A DNA stretch of 64,000 bases from positions 21,169 to 85,168 of the forward strand of contig JAKSLL010000007.1 of NCBI GenBank assembly GCA_024401215.1, given 5' to 3'. Shown here one piece after another: positions 42,763 through 51,905 of this stretch. A model generated the notes under the pieces. It searched no databases and had not been told where the DNA came from. It was given only the letters and a program-made list of their open reading frames with translations. Numbering within the stretch: the first letter of the stretch is position 1; each line of letters opens with the position of its first letter. The DNA comes from Bacteroidaceae bacterium (GTDB lineage Bacteria; Bacteroidota; Bacteroidia; Bacteroidales; Bacteroidaceae). Made by a program: the position numbers and the translations under genes.

Positions 42763-43695
42763 ATGAACAAAATTGACAAAGCACTAAAGATTGCCATCGA
42801 GGCTCATGCAGGGCAGACAGACAGAGACGGTGAGGCTTACATCCTCCACCCTCTTACTGTTGGCCTTATGGGCAAGACCGATGAAGAACGTATGGCAGGA
42901 TTCCTGCACGATGTGATTGAAGACACCGACTACACAGCAAATCAACTTCTTGAAGAAGGCATACCTGAAAGTGTTGTCAATGCCTTGTGTCTGCTCACTC
43001 ACGACAAGTCAACACCTTACAGCGACTATGTACAACAAATCATCGACTCTCACAACCCGATTGCCATGAAGGTGAAGCTCAACGACCTCACCCATAACTA
43101 CGAACGAGGCAAGGCATACCCTGACCTTCAGCTAAAGCATGGCAAAGCCCTCGAAAGAGTGAAAGCAGCAGTAGAGAAGATGGATAGAGTTACGCTCTAC
43201 ACTCCACATGACGGCACAGAATATGCGATATTCGCTGGTGGATGCTTCTGGGGTGTGCAGCACTATTTCAGCCGCCAAAAGGGTGTGACACGCTCTTTTG
43301 TGGGCTATACAGGCGGCAATGAACAATATCCGAAATATGAGGATGTTCGCTCACATAAGACATCACATGTGGAAGCTGTACTCGTTGAATATAATCCTTC
43401 AGAAATCACATACGAGGAGCTCTGCAAACTATTCTTCGAGATTCACGATCCAGCACAAACTGACGGACAGGGGCCCGATAAAGGAAGTCAGTATCTGAGT
43501 GCTGTGTTCTACACAAATGAAAGTCAACACTCCATCACCAACAGCCTCATCTCCATATTGAGAGAGAAAGGGCATGAGGTAAACACCAAAGTATCACCTT
43601 TCACCTCTTTCTGGATAGCAGAGCAATATCACCAAGACTATTATTCCGTCACAGGAGGCGCCCCTTACTGCCATTTCCGCACAAAGAAATTCTGA
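42763..43695 (+). CDS. HD-domain (ppGpp-hydrolase-like)/methionine sulfoxide reductase A fusion
   Basis: The start at ATG 42763 gives 310 aa. Residues 1-145 form an HD domain of the MESH1/RelA-hydrolase type: HP (H29), FLHDVIEDT (H49, D50) and VKLNDLTHN (D108). Residues 150-310 are MsrA: FAGGCFWGVQHYF with the catalytic Cys161, VGYTGGNEQYPKYEDVRSHKTSHVEAV, FFEIHDPAQTDGQGPDKGSQYLSAVFY, and the C-terminal QHQDYY-like region. There is only a three-residue linker. MsrA repairs oxidised methionine; the HD part might hydrolyse (p)ppGpp or another nucleotide. Combining stress signalling with repair in one chain is unusual in my experience. The repeat array lies upstream. Confidence 0.85.
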   Translation: MNKIDKALKIAIEAHAGQTDRDGEAYILHPLTVGLMGKTDEERMAGFLHDVIEDTDYTANQLLEEGIPESVVNALCLLTHDKSTPYSDYVQQIIDSHNPIAMKVKLNDLTHNYERGKAYPDLQLKHGKALERVKAAVEKMDRVTLYTPHDGTEYAIFAGGCFWGVQHYFSRQKGVTRSFVGYTGGNEQYPKYEDVRSHKTSHVEAVLVEYNPSEITYEELCKLFFEIHDPAQTDGQGPDKGSQYLSAVFYTNESQHSITNSLISILREKGHEVNTKVSPFTSFWIAEQYHQDYYSVTGGAPYCHFRTKKF

Positions 43696-43734
43696 CGACG
43701 CAAGCATCCCACTCATATTCTCCATTATGATACA

Positions 43735-43775
43735 AAGAGAGAGTGACGATTCTACATAAACCGTCACTCTCTCTT
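43735..43775 (+). terminator. Terminator after the HD-MsrA gene
   Basis: AGAGAGAGTGACG and CGTCACTCTCTCT are perfectly complementary around 13 bases; no long T-run follows. Confidence 0.65.
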
Positions 43776-43835
43776 ATGGGATTCTACAAATTAGCTATTG
43801 CAACTCGCTTGCCAAACTTGTATAAATAAATACGC

Positions 43836-44567
43836 TTACTCTTGTACAAAACAATTTGCCTTCAATTGATTGTAAGCAGCTACAAGGGCGAAAAGTTCTA
43901 TTGCTTCTGCGAAGTACGCACCTACACAGCATGCTAAGAAACCTACTATACTAATCAAAAAGCAGAAAACACCCAACATAATCATTGAACCAGTATTGCC
44001 TTCTGTCATCTTCCATGATGCCTTTATTGACTCAATAACACCTTCTTCCGGATGGTCAATCTGATAGACAGGAGCAAGAACTAATCTTGGAGCAACAAAG
44101 AACCAAGGTATTAAACAAAACAATGCAGACACAAAGCCTAAAATACCACAAATTATACTCACAGCTATATATTTGAGATATACTGTGACTGGCAAATTAA
44201 AAGCATCAAATGTTGTCTCTGTGAAACGTCCTGAAAAAAGACCTAAAGCAAGATTATATAATCCTACATAGACTATCATATTAAGCAATGCAGAGAAACC
44301 TGTACACAAAGAATTACCCACTCCTCTATACATTTCGCCAACTTGCTTAAGCGCCTCCATGTCGCCCTTAGAAATCTGTTCCGCTACATGCTGTATCTGA
44401 TCATGGTCAAGATTCGCACCACTATTAAAAAGTGATGATGCACCTTGCGTAACAAGCGACAACACAAAAAGTACAGCGGCAATGATTAATCCATGTTTTT
44501 TTGCATACTCCCATGCAGTGCTCAATGTAGCACTGGCATCAAGATAGATTCGATCTATTCTTTCCAT
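43836..44567 (-). CDS. Multi-pass membrane protein, DUF975-like
   Basis: This 243-aa protein has about five or six hydrophobic segments (GLIIAAVLFVLSLV, LLNMIVYVGLYNLALGLF, YIAVSIICGILGFVSALFCLIPWFFV, MIMLGVFCFLISIVGFLACCVGAYF). A central segment, RLVLAPVYQIDHPEEGVIESIKASWKMTEGN, resembles DUF975/YciC-type integral membrane proteins in which a substrate-like motif precedes the last helices. Role unknown. It is followed by a gap of 60 bases and then a terminator-like hairpin. Confidence 0.6.
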   Translation of the reverse strand: MERIDRIYLDASATLSTAWEYAKKHGLIIAAVLFVLSLVTQGASSLFNSGANLDHDQIQHVAEQISKGDMEALKQVGEMYRGVGNSLCTGFSALLNMIVYVGLYNLALGLFSGRFTETTFDAFNLPVTVYLKYIAVSIICGILGFVSALFCLIPWFFVAPRLVLAPVYQIDHPEEGVIESIKASWKMTEGNTGSMIMLGVFCFLISIVGFLACCVGAYFAEAIELFALVAAYNQLKANCFVQE

Positions 44568-44657
44568 TTTCTATTGATGATATTAATGATTATAAATTGA
44601 AAAGTTAATTAAGTTAAGATTGGTTATACTAAGTCTATAATACTACGTTGCCATACG

Positions 44658-45551
44658 CTACAAATTGCTGTATGAAGGCGAGAATGTATCGGCAATATTC
44701 AAGTCACCGCTTTCAAAACCTTTCTTCAGCCATTTCATTCGCTGCTTTGATGTGCCATGATTGAAAGACTCTGGCACAGTATATCCTTGAGCTTTCTTCT
44801 GAAGATAGTCATCGCCGATAACAGAGGCTGTAGTGATTGCCTCTTCCAAGTCACCATCCTCAAGCGATGAGAACATCTTATTCTCGTGATACGCCCATAT
44901 TCCTGCATAGCAGTCTGCCTGCAACTCAAGTCGGACACTCACCTTATTTGCTTCCTCTTCAGAGAGGCGTGACATCCTTGCGTGAGCGTCATTAAGTGTG
45001 CCAAGAAGATGCTGTACATGATGTCCTACCTCGTGAGCAATAACATAGGCATAGGCAAAATCACCGTCCGCACCAAGTGAGCTTTTCATGTTCATGAAGA
45101 ACGACAAGTCGATATACACACTCTCATCGGCAGAGCAATAGAATGGTCCTGAACTTGATGTGGCACCGCCACATCCTGACTGCACAGAACCGCTGAAAAG
45201 CACAAGTGTTGGAGGTTCGTATGTACGGCCAATCTTTCTGAACTCCTCTGTCCACACATCCTCTGTGCTTGCAAGAACCTGCTTGGCAAAATGCTCAAGC
45301 TCCTGCTCCTGCTGGGAACGAGATTCAACTTTACTGCCGCTTGATGATGTCACAACACCTGTATATTCATCTTCACCATCAAGCATGGAGAACACGCTTG
45401 AAGGATCACCACCCAAAAACATGGTGATGAGTGCAATGACTATGGCAGCCCCTATACCAAGTCCACCTTTACCACCTAATCTGAAACCTCCGCCCGAACT
45501 GCCGCGGCGGTCGTCCACATTTGTGCTTTCTCTTCTTCCGTCAAGTCTCAT
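44658..45551 (-). CDS. YpfJ-family neutral zinc metallopeptidase
   Basis: This 297-aa protein has a cytoplasmic Gly/Arg-rich head (DRRGSSGGGFRLGGKG), one membrane segment (GIGAAIVIALITMFLG, about 32-47) and an extracytoplasmic zinc-peptidase domain with VIAHEVGHHVQHLLG (HExxH). Further conserved parts are GSVQSGCGGATSSSGPFYCSADE and RLELQADCYAGIWAYH, and the end HGTSKQRMKWLKKGFESGD. The length is typical. The substrate is unknown in this family. Confidence 0.9.
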   Translation of the reverse strand: MRLDGRRESTNVDDRRGSSGGGFRLGGKGGLGIGAAIVIALITMFLGGDPSSVFSMLDGEDEYTGVVTSSSGSKVESRSQQEQELEHFAKQVLASTEDVWTEEFRKIGRTYEPPTLVLFSGSVQSGCGGATSSSGPFYCSADESVYIDLSFFMNMKSSLGADGDFAYAYVIAHEVGHHVQHLLGTLNDAHARMSRLSEEEANKVSVRLELQADCYAGIWAYHENKMFSSLEDGDLEEAITTASVIGDDYLQKKAQGYTVPESFNHGTSKQRMKWLKKGFESGDLNIADTFSPSYSNL

Positions 45552-45930
45552 AAGAAATATTGATTAGAATGTACTGAAAATTGAATCTGAACGCTTGCTT
45601 TGTAATGACAAATCAAGAACTTCCTGCAATCAAAAGGCTATTTTTGTCACGAGACAGCAAACGATTCATAATGCTCATGCAAAGATAAGTATTTTATATA
45701 AGACACTTTACATGGATATTAAAAAATGTGTATGGAGCGCCTTAAAAATGTCTCAAAACAACAAAACGGCAATAACATAATTGCGGCTGCTGGCATTTAG
45801 TTGTACTTATGACAGCAGTATTTATACCTTTAAGAACATGGTATTGCGAGAATGAAAATTAGTTAGTTACTTTGCAGCGGAAAACGAAACAACGCCTCTT
45901 CGGAAGAGGTCTATTAACAAATATAAAATA
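45552..45930. other. Intergenic region between the metallopeptidase and pdxS
   Basis: No gene was accepted. TTACTTTG at 45869-45876 is one mismatch from the -7 consensus and could drive pdxS (about 55 bases downstream). The rest is AT-rich without repeats. Confidence 0.4.
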
Positions 45931-46806
45931 ATGAAAGAGAATAGAACAGAACTTAACCGCAATCTTGCACAGATGCTCAAAGGCGGTGTGATAATGGATG
46001 TGACAACCCCTGAACAGGCACGCATAGCAGAAGCTGCTGGCGCATGCGCAGTAATGGCTCTCGAGCGTATCCCTGCTGATATCCGTGCAGCTGGCGGCGT
46101 ATCACGCATGAGCGACCCAAAGATGATAAAGGGCATTCAGGAGGCTGTATCAATCCCTGTTATGGCAAAGTGCCGTATCGGTCATTTCGTAGAGGCTCAG
46201 ATACTTGAAGCTATTGAGATTGACTACATTGACGAGAGCGAAGTGCTTTCTCCTGCCGATGACGTGTATCATATCGACAAGCGCGAGTTTAATGTTCCTT
46301 TCGTATGTGGAGCAAAAGATCTCGGAGAGGCATTAAGACGCATCAATGAGGGCGCTACAATGATACGCACAAAGGGCGAGCCAGGCACTGGTGATGTCAT
46401 TCAGGCTGTGCGTCACATGCGTATGATGCAGAGCGAGATACGCCGACTCACATCTATGAGCAAGGACGAGCTTTACGAGGCAGCAAAGCAGTTGAGAGTA
46501 CCTTTCGACCTCGTGCTTTATGTACATGAGAATGGCAAACTGCCTGTTGTCAACTTCGCAGCTGGCGGTGTGGCAACTCCTGCAGACGCCGCACTCATGA
46601 TGCAGCTTGGCGCTGAAGGCGTATTCGTTGGCAGCGGAATATTCAAGAGCGGCGACCCTGTGAAGCGTGCACAGGCTATAGTAAAGGCTGTGACAAACTA
46701 CAACAACCCAAAGATTATTGCAGAACTCAGCGAGGATCTTGGTGAGGCTATGGTTGGTATCAACGAGAGCGAGATTGAACTCCTCATGGCAGAAAGAGGC
46801 AAATAA
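45931..46806 (+). CDS. pdxS: Pyridoxal 5'-phosphate synthase lyase subunit
   Basis: This 291-aa TIM-barrel protein builds vitamin B6 (PLP) from ribose 5-phosphate, glyceraldehyde 3-phosphate and ammonia delivered by PdxT. Family landmarks are [48 protein letters not shown], the catalytic Lys regions MAKCRIGHF and [12 protein letters not shown], and [17 protein letters not shown] near the phosphate site. It ends with [25 protein letters not shown]. The partner gene pdxT follows after 14 bases. Confidence 0.97.
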   Translation: MKENRTELNRNLAQMLKGGVIMDVTTPEQARIAEAAGACAVMALERIPADIRAAGGVSRMSDPKMIKGIQEAVSIPVMAKCRIGHFVEAQILEAIEIDYIDESEVLSPADDVYHIDKREFNVPFVCGAKDLGEALRRINEGATMIRTKGEPGTGDVIQAVRHMRMMQSEIRRLTSMSKDELYEAAKQLRVPFDLVLYVHENGKLPVVNFAAGGVATPADAALMMQLGAEGVFVGSGIFKSGDPVKRAQAIVKAVTNYNNPKIIAELSEDLGEAMVGINESEIELLMAERGK

Positions 46807-46820
46807 TACAGGCTTAAATA

Positions 46821-47360
46821 ATGGTAATAGCGGTATTGGCACTGCAAGGTGCATTTGCAGAACATCAGCAGATGCTTCAGCATTTAGGTGTCGAGTCTTT
46901 TCTTGTGAGAAATCTTGAAGATTGGGAACGTCACAAAGATGGCCTTATAATCCCTGGCGGCGAGAGCACAGCAATGATGAGAATCATAAAAGATGAAAAT
47001 CTTTTCGACCCAATAAGGGAAGCAATCATCAATGGCTTGCCTGTTTTTGGCACATGCGCAGGACTTATCATGCTTGACAAAGAGCATCTTAACACAATGG
47101 ACATCACAGTGAAGCGCAATGCTTATGGACGTCAGCTTGGCAGTTTCTATACTGAGGATGAGATGAAAGGTATAGGAAAAATCCCAATGACTTTCATACG
47201 CGCTCCATACATTGAGGGAGTCGGTGACGGAGTTGAAGTGCTATCTGTTGTTGACGGGCATATCGTCGCAGCAAAACAAGGCAAGCAGCTTGTAACATCG
47301 TTCCACCCAGAATTGAACGACAGCTTGAAGGTACATGAACATTTCATAAAGATGATATAA
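46821..47360 (+). CDS. pdxT: Pyridoxal 5'-phosphate synthase glutaminase subunit
   Basis: This 179-aa class I glutaminase supplies ammonia to PdxS. It shows [29 protein letters not shown], the nucleophile region [11 protein letters not shown], and the His-Glu pair in TSFHPEL near the C-terminus. Length is slightly short for the family but all catalytic residues are present. A strong hairpin terminator follows. Confidence 0.96.
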   Translation: MVIAVLALQGAFAEHQQMLQHLGVESFLVRNLEDWERHKDGLIIPGGESTAMMRIIKDENLFDPIREAIINGLPVFGTCAGLIMLDKEHLNTMDITVKRNAYGRQLGSFYTEDEMKGIGKIPMTFIRAPYIEGVGDGVEVLSVVDGHIVAAKQGKQLVTSFHPELNDSLKVHEHFIKMI

Positions 47361-47413
47361 CAGCATTATCAATGGAAATAACAGATTAAGACTTAGCAAT
47401 GCATTATAATGAC

Positions 47414-47449
47414 AAAAGCCGGTAAAGACATTATCTTTGCCGGCTTTGT
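47414..47449 (+). terminator. Terminator after pdxST
   Basis: AAAGCCGGTAAAGA pairs with TCTTTGCCGGCTTT (one G-T type mismatch), in a T-rich tail. Confidence 0.8.
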
Positions 47450-47528
47450 TATATTATTGAACGTCATCAACTTATTATATGTGTGGTTATATAATCATAA
47501 GCAGATAATCGTATTACTGCAACAAAAA

Positions 47529-47551
47529 AAGGTTAGCGAATCGCTAACCTT
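47529..47551 (-). terminator. Terminator after rplI
   Basis: AAGGTTAGCGA and TCGCTAACCTT are perfect complements around one base; on the minus strand a T-run follows. Confidence 0.8.
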
Positions 47552-47588
47552 ATATTTTCGCCTTAATGGCGGATGAAGACAACTGATA

Positions 47589-48101
47589 TTACTCAGCAGC
47601 AGTCTCCTCTGCAGGAGCAGCTTCAACTGCAGGAGCAGCCTCTTCAACTGGCATTACACCACCCTCTGGGATAACAGCTACAGGGATTGTAACTGAAATC
47701 TCGCGATGGAAATGTGCTACAGCCTCGAAGTTGCCAATAGTCTTAGCAGCCTTCATAGTGATGAGCTTGCTGTTGATCTCAAGACCCTTAGCAGCAAGTT
47801 CTGCTGCGATTTCCTTAGCGCCGATAGAACCATAAATGTTCTTGCCTTCAGAAATCTTAGCTTCGATAGTGAGACTGATACCTTCAAATTTCTTAGCTTC
47901 TGCCTCTGCGTCTGCCTTGATCTTAGCGATCTTGTTAGCACGCTGCTTCAACTCTTCGTTGAGCTGCTTGATAGCCTTCTCAGTTGCGAGAACTGCGAAA
48001 CCCTGAGGAAGAAGATAGTTGCGACCATAACCGTCCTTTACTGTGAGGACTTCGTCCTTGTAGCCGAGGCCGAGGACATCTTTCTTAAGAATGATTTTCA
48101 T
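47589..48101 (-). CDS. rplI: Ribosomal protein bL9
   Basis: This 170-aa protein begins MKIILKKDVLGLGYKDEVLTVKDGYGRNYLLPQG, the bL9 N-terminal signature, followed by the long connecting helix and C-terminal domain. An Ala/Glu-rich tail (EEAAPAVEAAPAEETAAE) of about 20 residues exceeds the usual length. Last gene of the rpsF-rpsR-rplI operon. Confidence 0.96.
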   Translation of the reverse strand: MKIILKKDVLGLGYKDEVLTVKDGYGRNYLLPQGFAVLATEKAIKQLNEELKQRANKIAKIKADAEAEAKKFEGISLTIEAKISEGKNIYGSIGAKEIAAELAAKGLEINSKLITMKAAKTIGNFEAVAHFHREISVTIPVAVIPEGGVMPVEEAAPAVEAAPAEETAAE

Positions 48102-48122
48102 ACTGTTCTTTCCTCCTATTTT

Positions 48123-48395
48123 TTATTTCAACAAGTCAGTTACGAATGGAAGGAGTGCAAGGTGACGAGCACGCTTCACTGCCTGAGCAACACGACGCTG
48201 ATACTTGAGTGAAGTACCTGTGATACGGCGTGGAAGAATCTTTCCCTGCTCGTTAAGGAACTTCTTGAGGAACTCAGGATCCTTGTAGTCGATGTACTTA
48301 ATACCGCTCTTCTTGAAACGGCAATACTTCTTCTTCTTAACGTCAACTGTAGTAGGAGTTAAGTATCTGATTTCTGATGATTGTGCAGCTGCCAT
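48123..48395 (-). CDS. rpsR: Ribosomal protein bS18
   Basis: This 90-aa protein of the 30S platform has [27 protein letters not shown] and [19 protein letters not shown], which is diagnostic. No zinc-binding Cys set is present. It lies 2 bases after rpsF and 21 before rplI. Confidence 0.96.
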   Translation of the reverse strand: MAAAQSSEIRYLTPTTVDVKKKKYCRFKKSGIKYIDYKDPEFLKKFLNEQGKILPRRITGTSLKYQRRVAQAVKRARHLALLPFVTDLLK

Positions 48396-48397
48396 GA

Positions 48398-48733
48398 TTA
48401 TGCCTCCTTCTTTTGGTTACGACGCTTCTCTGCGTAAGCAGCAGCGTACTTTTCGTTCTTAACTGTGATGTAGCGGAGTACGCGCTCGTCGCGACGCATC
48501 TGCAACTCGAGTTTAGCAATCACTGTTGGCTCAGCCTTGAACTCAATCATCTGGTAGAAACCAGAAGTCTTCTTCTGAATAGGGTAAGCGAGTGTCTTGA
48601 GACCCCAGTTTTCTGTGCTGATGATCTCTGCACCCTTCTCCTGAAGGTAGTTCACAAACTTGTCAGCCGCTTCCTTCATCTGAACATCAGATAAAACGGG
48701 AGTTAAAATGAAAACGGTTTCGTATTGATTCAT
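48398..48733 (-). CDS. rpsF: Ribosomal protein bS6
   Basis: The start is ATG 48733 ([16 protein letters not shown]), 111 aa; a TTG nine bases earlier is not needed. It pairs with bS18 on the 30S subunit. The lysine-rich tail ([10 protein letters not shown]) is usual. A -7 box (TAACTTTG, 48810-48803) lies about 70 bases upstream. Confidence 0.95.
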   Translation of the reverse strand: MNQYETVFILTPVLSDVQMKEAADKFVNYLQEKGAEIISTENWGLKTLAYPIQKKTSGFYQMIEFKAEPTVIAKLELQMRRDERVLRYITVKNEKYAAAYAEKRRNQKKEA

Positions 48734-48802
48734 AATGATCAATAAAAAGTTTTGTTGTTAATAATTATGTTTACTACGCTCTTACGTTTTGTAAAAGCGG
48801 TG

Positions 48803-48810
48803 CAAAGTTA
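48803..48810 (-). promoter_or_regulatory. -7 box of the rpsF-rpsR-rplI operon
   Basis: The minus strand reads TAACTTTG followed by GCACC. Confidence 0.6.
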
Positions 48811-49011
48811 CGACAATAATTTGTAAACATAAACGAATTCAATAACTTTTTTGTCTGTTTCCATGTTTTTTAGCATGTTTTTGAAAATTTCTCATGAAAA
48901 TGTTTCGTGGTTTGGAGAAAAAGCACTTAATTTGTATTTGATTTGAAGCCATAAACGGCTTATGCTAAGAATTGAAAAATAACTTGACAATAATTATAAA
49001 ATAAATATACA

Positions 49012-49188
49012 ATGAAAAATCTCGGAATTATTTTAATTTTGCTTGGTGCTATTGCACTTGTGCTTTGTGCCTTCATTCCTGCTATTAGCGACTTGGCTGA
49101 CCAGAACTGGTACACTTGGGGTAGCGTATTTATCATCATTGCAGGTATCATTACTCACATTTTTGTTAACAAGAAGGTTACAGACTAA
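49012..49188 (+). CDS. Small two-helix membrane protein
   Basis: This 58-aa frame starts MKNLGIILILLGAIALVLCAF and ends HIFVNKKVTD. It holds two hydrophobic segments (about 4-22 and 36-50) joined by a short polar loop (SDLADQNWYTWGS). It is followed at once by a strong terminator, which supports its being a real gene. Small proteins of this type are common in Bacteroidales; role unknown. Confidence 0.7.
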   Translation: MKNLGIILILLGAIALVLCAFIPAISDLADQNWYTWGSVFIIIAGIITHIFVNKKVTD

Positions 49189-49205
49189 ATTTAATTAAAA
49201 AATAT

Positions 49206-49240
49206 AAAAAGAGGACGTGATTGATCACGCCCTCTTTTTA
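49206..49240. terminator. Bidirectional terminator between the small membrane protein gene and rprY
   Basis: AAAAAGAGG-A-CGTGAT pairs with ATCACG-C-CCTCTTTTT. Both strands have a T-run. Confidence 0.85.
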
Positions 49241-49259
49241 TTTTATCAGCCTATGCCTT

Positions 49260-49988
49260 TTAATCATTAGAATCCTCATCAGCAATAACAAGCTTATAAC
49301 CCTTGCCATGTACATTGAGAATCTCCACATTAGGGTCATCTTTTAACAGCTTGCGCAACTTTGTGATATAAACATCCATTGAGCGAGCCTTAAAGCAGTC
49401 ATTGCCATCCCAAATGGCTTTCAGCGCATTATCACGAGGGAGAAGCTCATTCTGACGATTGCATAGAAGAGTGAGCAACTCAGCCTCTTTTGTAGTAAGC
49501 TTTGTCTGCTCGTCCTCATACTGAAGAATCTGCAGTTTAGTGTCTAACGTATATTTTCCTATCTGGCGGATAGTCAAATCAGCAGCCTTCTTGCCACGTA
49601 CTCGACGGAGGATAGCCTCAATACGATACACAACTTCTTCCATTGAGAATGGCTTAGTGATGTAGTCGTCGGCACCAAGTTCAAAACCCGAGCGGATATC
49701 ATCTTTCATATTCTTTGCCGTGAGGAACATGAATGGCATGTCGTAATTTATCTCACGGATCTTAGTAGCAAGAGTGAATCCATCCATCCTTGGCATCATG
49801 ACATCAAGAATGCAGAGATCAAACTTATTGGAGAGGAACTCACGATGGCCCTCTTCTCCATCTTGCGCAAGCGTGGTGTTATAACCTTTTGCCTCAAGAT
49901 ATTCTCTTAGAAGCATACCCAGACTTTCATCATCTTCACAGAGCAAGATGTTAACTTCTTCTTTTCTTTCTTCTGTATTCATAATCAT
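49260..49988 (-). CDS. rprY: OmpR/PhoB-family response regulator (RprY)
   Basis: This 242-aa protein has a receiver domain (about 11-130: CEDDES, phospho-Asp in LCILDVMMPRMDG, Thr in MFLTAKN, Lys in YITKPFSMEEV) and a winged-helix output domain (about 145-235, with LTTKEAELLTLLCNRQNELLPRDNALKAIWDG and SMDVYITKLRKLLKDDP). It is paired with the sensor kinase gene 91 bases upstream. The N-terminus could also start at the second ATG (49982). Confidence 0.9.
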   Translation of the reverse strand: MIMNTEERKEEVNILLCEDDESLGMLLREYLEAKGYNTTLAQDGEEGHREFLSNKFDLCILDVMMPRMDGFTLATKIREINYDMPFMFLTAKNMKDDIRSGFELGADDYITKPFSMEEVVYRIEAILRRVRGKKAADLTIRQIGKYTLDTKLQILQYEDEQTKLTTKEAELLTLLCNRQNELLPRDNALKAIWDGNDCFKARSMDVYITKLRKLLKDDPNVEILNVHGKGYKLVIADEDSND

Positions 49989-50079
49989 TCGTATTTTAAG
50001 TTTCTATTATCTTTTTGTTTTCTATAAGTGGTAAATGGGTGTTTAACAGACATCTCACATTATCCACCGCTGCCACTTA

Positions 50080-51609
50080 TCAGTCTTGCATTTTAAGTTT
50101 TATAATAAATGTTGTACCTATGCCCAATTCACTTTCCGCATGAATTGTGCCGTGGTGGTCCTTGACAATCTTACGTACATAAGCCAAGCCGAGGCCAAAA
50201 CCTTTGACATCATGAAGGTTGCCGGTATGCACCCTAAAGAACTTCTCAAAGATGCGCTTCAAGTCTTCCTTCTTTATTCCTATGCCATTGTCTTGAATGG
50301 ATATGCACAGAAGCCCTGGCTCGTTCCATGTCTTAACATTCAGTTCAAGGCACACATCATTTCGCTTGTATTTTACAGCATTATCCATCAAGTTGAACAT
50401 GACATTGGTGAAATGCATGTCATCGACACAGACAACAGAATCCTCAGCATTCAGGTTTGTGACAATCTTGCCTCCATGCTTTTCCACTTTGAGAGCAAAA
50501 GTATGACACACACCAGCTATCAGTTCATTTATATCCACCTCTTTAGTATGGAGGTTTGCCCTTTGATTCTCATACATCGACATTTGAAGAACCTTCTCTA
50601 CTTGGAATCTGAGTCGTTTAGTTTCATCGATGATGGTTGTTGTGAGTCGCTGAGTAAGTGCAGGAGTCTTCTTTACCGAATCATCACCCAGCATCTGCGC
50701 TGCAAGCGAGATAGAAGATATTGGCGTCTTGAACTCATGAGTCATATTGTTTATGAAATCATTTTTAAGTTCGGTAAGCTTCTTCTGTCTGAACACCAAT
50801 ACGCAAGTCACCACAAAAGTGATTAGAAGTATAAGGGTGAATACAAGCGACGGCATCATGAACCAGTAAGACTTCCATATATAATTGCTGAGATCCGGGA
50901 AATGTACTTTAAGCACTCCTGTGCATTGTACCGGGTCATTCTTAAACAATGTCTCGCTGAATGTTATCGAACTTCCCTTGTCTTCATAATCAGAGCATTT
51001 GTACACCGCCTGACCGTTAGCAGTGGTAACGGATATGTGATAAGGAATATCTATTCCGTTGCTAAGCAATTCTGCCTGTAGCATTCTGTCGAGAGATTCA
51101 AAATCTATCCTCTCCTGCAGTGGTCTGTCGTTTGCAGTATAAAGAATGCTGTAGATGACCTCCTCCACCAAATTCCGCTCGTTAGCGTAACGCATCGCCA
51201 TTATCTCCTGCAGAGAGCGATGCTTTTCTGCATTCTTATAAGACTTCTTTGTGAAGTATTTGTCTGACAGATTAGTGCTTGCCGTCGTTTCTCTCGACGT
51301 GAACATGCTTCCATCTTTTGCTACCAACCGATGAGTCCTTTGAACAATCGACGAGTCGGTAGTGATAAACACAGAATCGGTGGCAGTGCCTATACCATTG
51401 AAAGCATCCGGTCCTTCTTCGAGATAGCGCTTCACCTCGTCAAGTTCGAGCTTATGAGACACCTCATTTAAGCTTCTGTTGACAGATTCTTCAAAATGGG
51501 CGCGACGCATATCTGTTATCTCTTCAATATAGCGCATCTGAAGCGCCAGAAGACTAATGAAGGATATGCCCATTACAACAGCTAAAGTTATGATGACAGC
51601 TTTTTTCAT
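50080..51609 (-). CDS. rprX: Sensor histidine kinase (RprX)
   Basis: This 509-aa inner-membrane kinase has a first membrane segment (about 4-22), a periplasmic domain of about 215 residues and a second membrane segment (WFMMPSLVFTLILLITFVVTCVLVF, about 240-265). The DHp domain has NNMTHEFKTPISSISLAAQML (phospho-His), and the HATPase has NLMDNAVKY, DNGIGIKKEDL and GFGLGLAYVRKIVKDHHG. It should phosphorylate RprY. A -7 box (TACATTTG, 51697-51690) is 81 bases upstream. In Bacteroides this pair was linked to tetracycline effects, but its natural signal is unknown to me. Confidence 0.9.
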   Translation of the reverse strand: MKKAVIITLAVVMGISFISLLALQMRYIEEITDMRRAHFEESVNRSLNEVSHKLELDEVKRYLEEGPDAFNGIGTATDSVFITTDSSIVQRTHRLVAKDGSMFTSRETTASTNLSDKYFTKKSYKNAEKHRSLQEIMAMRYANERNLVEEVIYSILYTANDRPLQERIDFESLDRMLQAELLSNGIDIPYHISVTTANGQAVYKCSDYEDKGSSITFSETLFKNDPVQCTGVLKVHFPDLSNYIWKSYWFMMPSLVFTLILLITFVVTCVLVFRQKKLTELKNDFINNMTHEFKTPISSISLAAQMLGDDSVKKTPALTQRLTTTIIDETKRLRFQVEKVLQMSMYENQRANLHTKEVDINELIAGVCHTFALKVEKHGGKIVTNLNAEDSVVCVDDMHFTNVMFNLMDNAVKYKRNDVCLELNVKTWNEPGLLCISIQDNGIGIKKEDLKRIFEKFFRVHTGNLHDVKGFGLGLAYVRKIVKDHHGTIHAESELGIGTTFIIKLKMQD

Positions 51610-51689
51610 TACTTTATTATTATCCTTTCATCAACCATATTTTATCTATGGCCAAGAGGAAAGAGAGATTGTTTACTTTTTTCTGATAC

Positions 51690-51697
51690 AAATGTAT
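51690..51697 (-). promoter_or_regulatory. -7 box for rprX-rprY
   Basis: The minus strand reads TACATTTG in an AT-rich region; 51700-51850 shows nothing else. Confidence 0.45.
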
Positions 51698-51850
51698 GTT
51701 AAATATTAAAAAGCAATCATAATATTAACTATAAATATTAAAAACAACAATGATTTTTTATTATAATTAACAATGACTATGATTTATAGTTAACATTTTA
51801 TCAACTACACGTCATTACATGCCTCTTATACCATCTTTTGTATAAATCAA

Positions 51851-51882
51851 TGAGGGCTGCCGCATTATTGCGCCAGCCCTCA
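51851..51882 (-). terminator. Terminator after the EF-G2-like gene
   Basis: TGAGGGCTG and CAGCCCTCA pair around 14 bases, partly self-complementary. Confidence 0.7.
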
Positions 51883-51905
51883 TATTCATATTTTTTGGAA
51901 AAACA

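Noticed and set aside
45595-45780. 61-codon frame upstream of pdxS
   Set aside because: Low-complexity basic sequence, no start context, no similarity; the region is treated as intergenic.
50086-50826. 246-codon plus-strand frame
   Set aside because: It lies antisense inside the rprX kinase domain.
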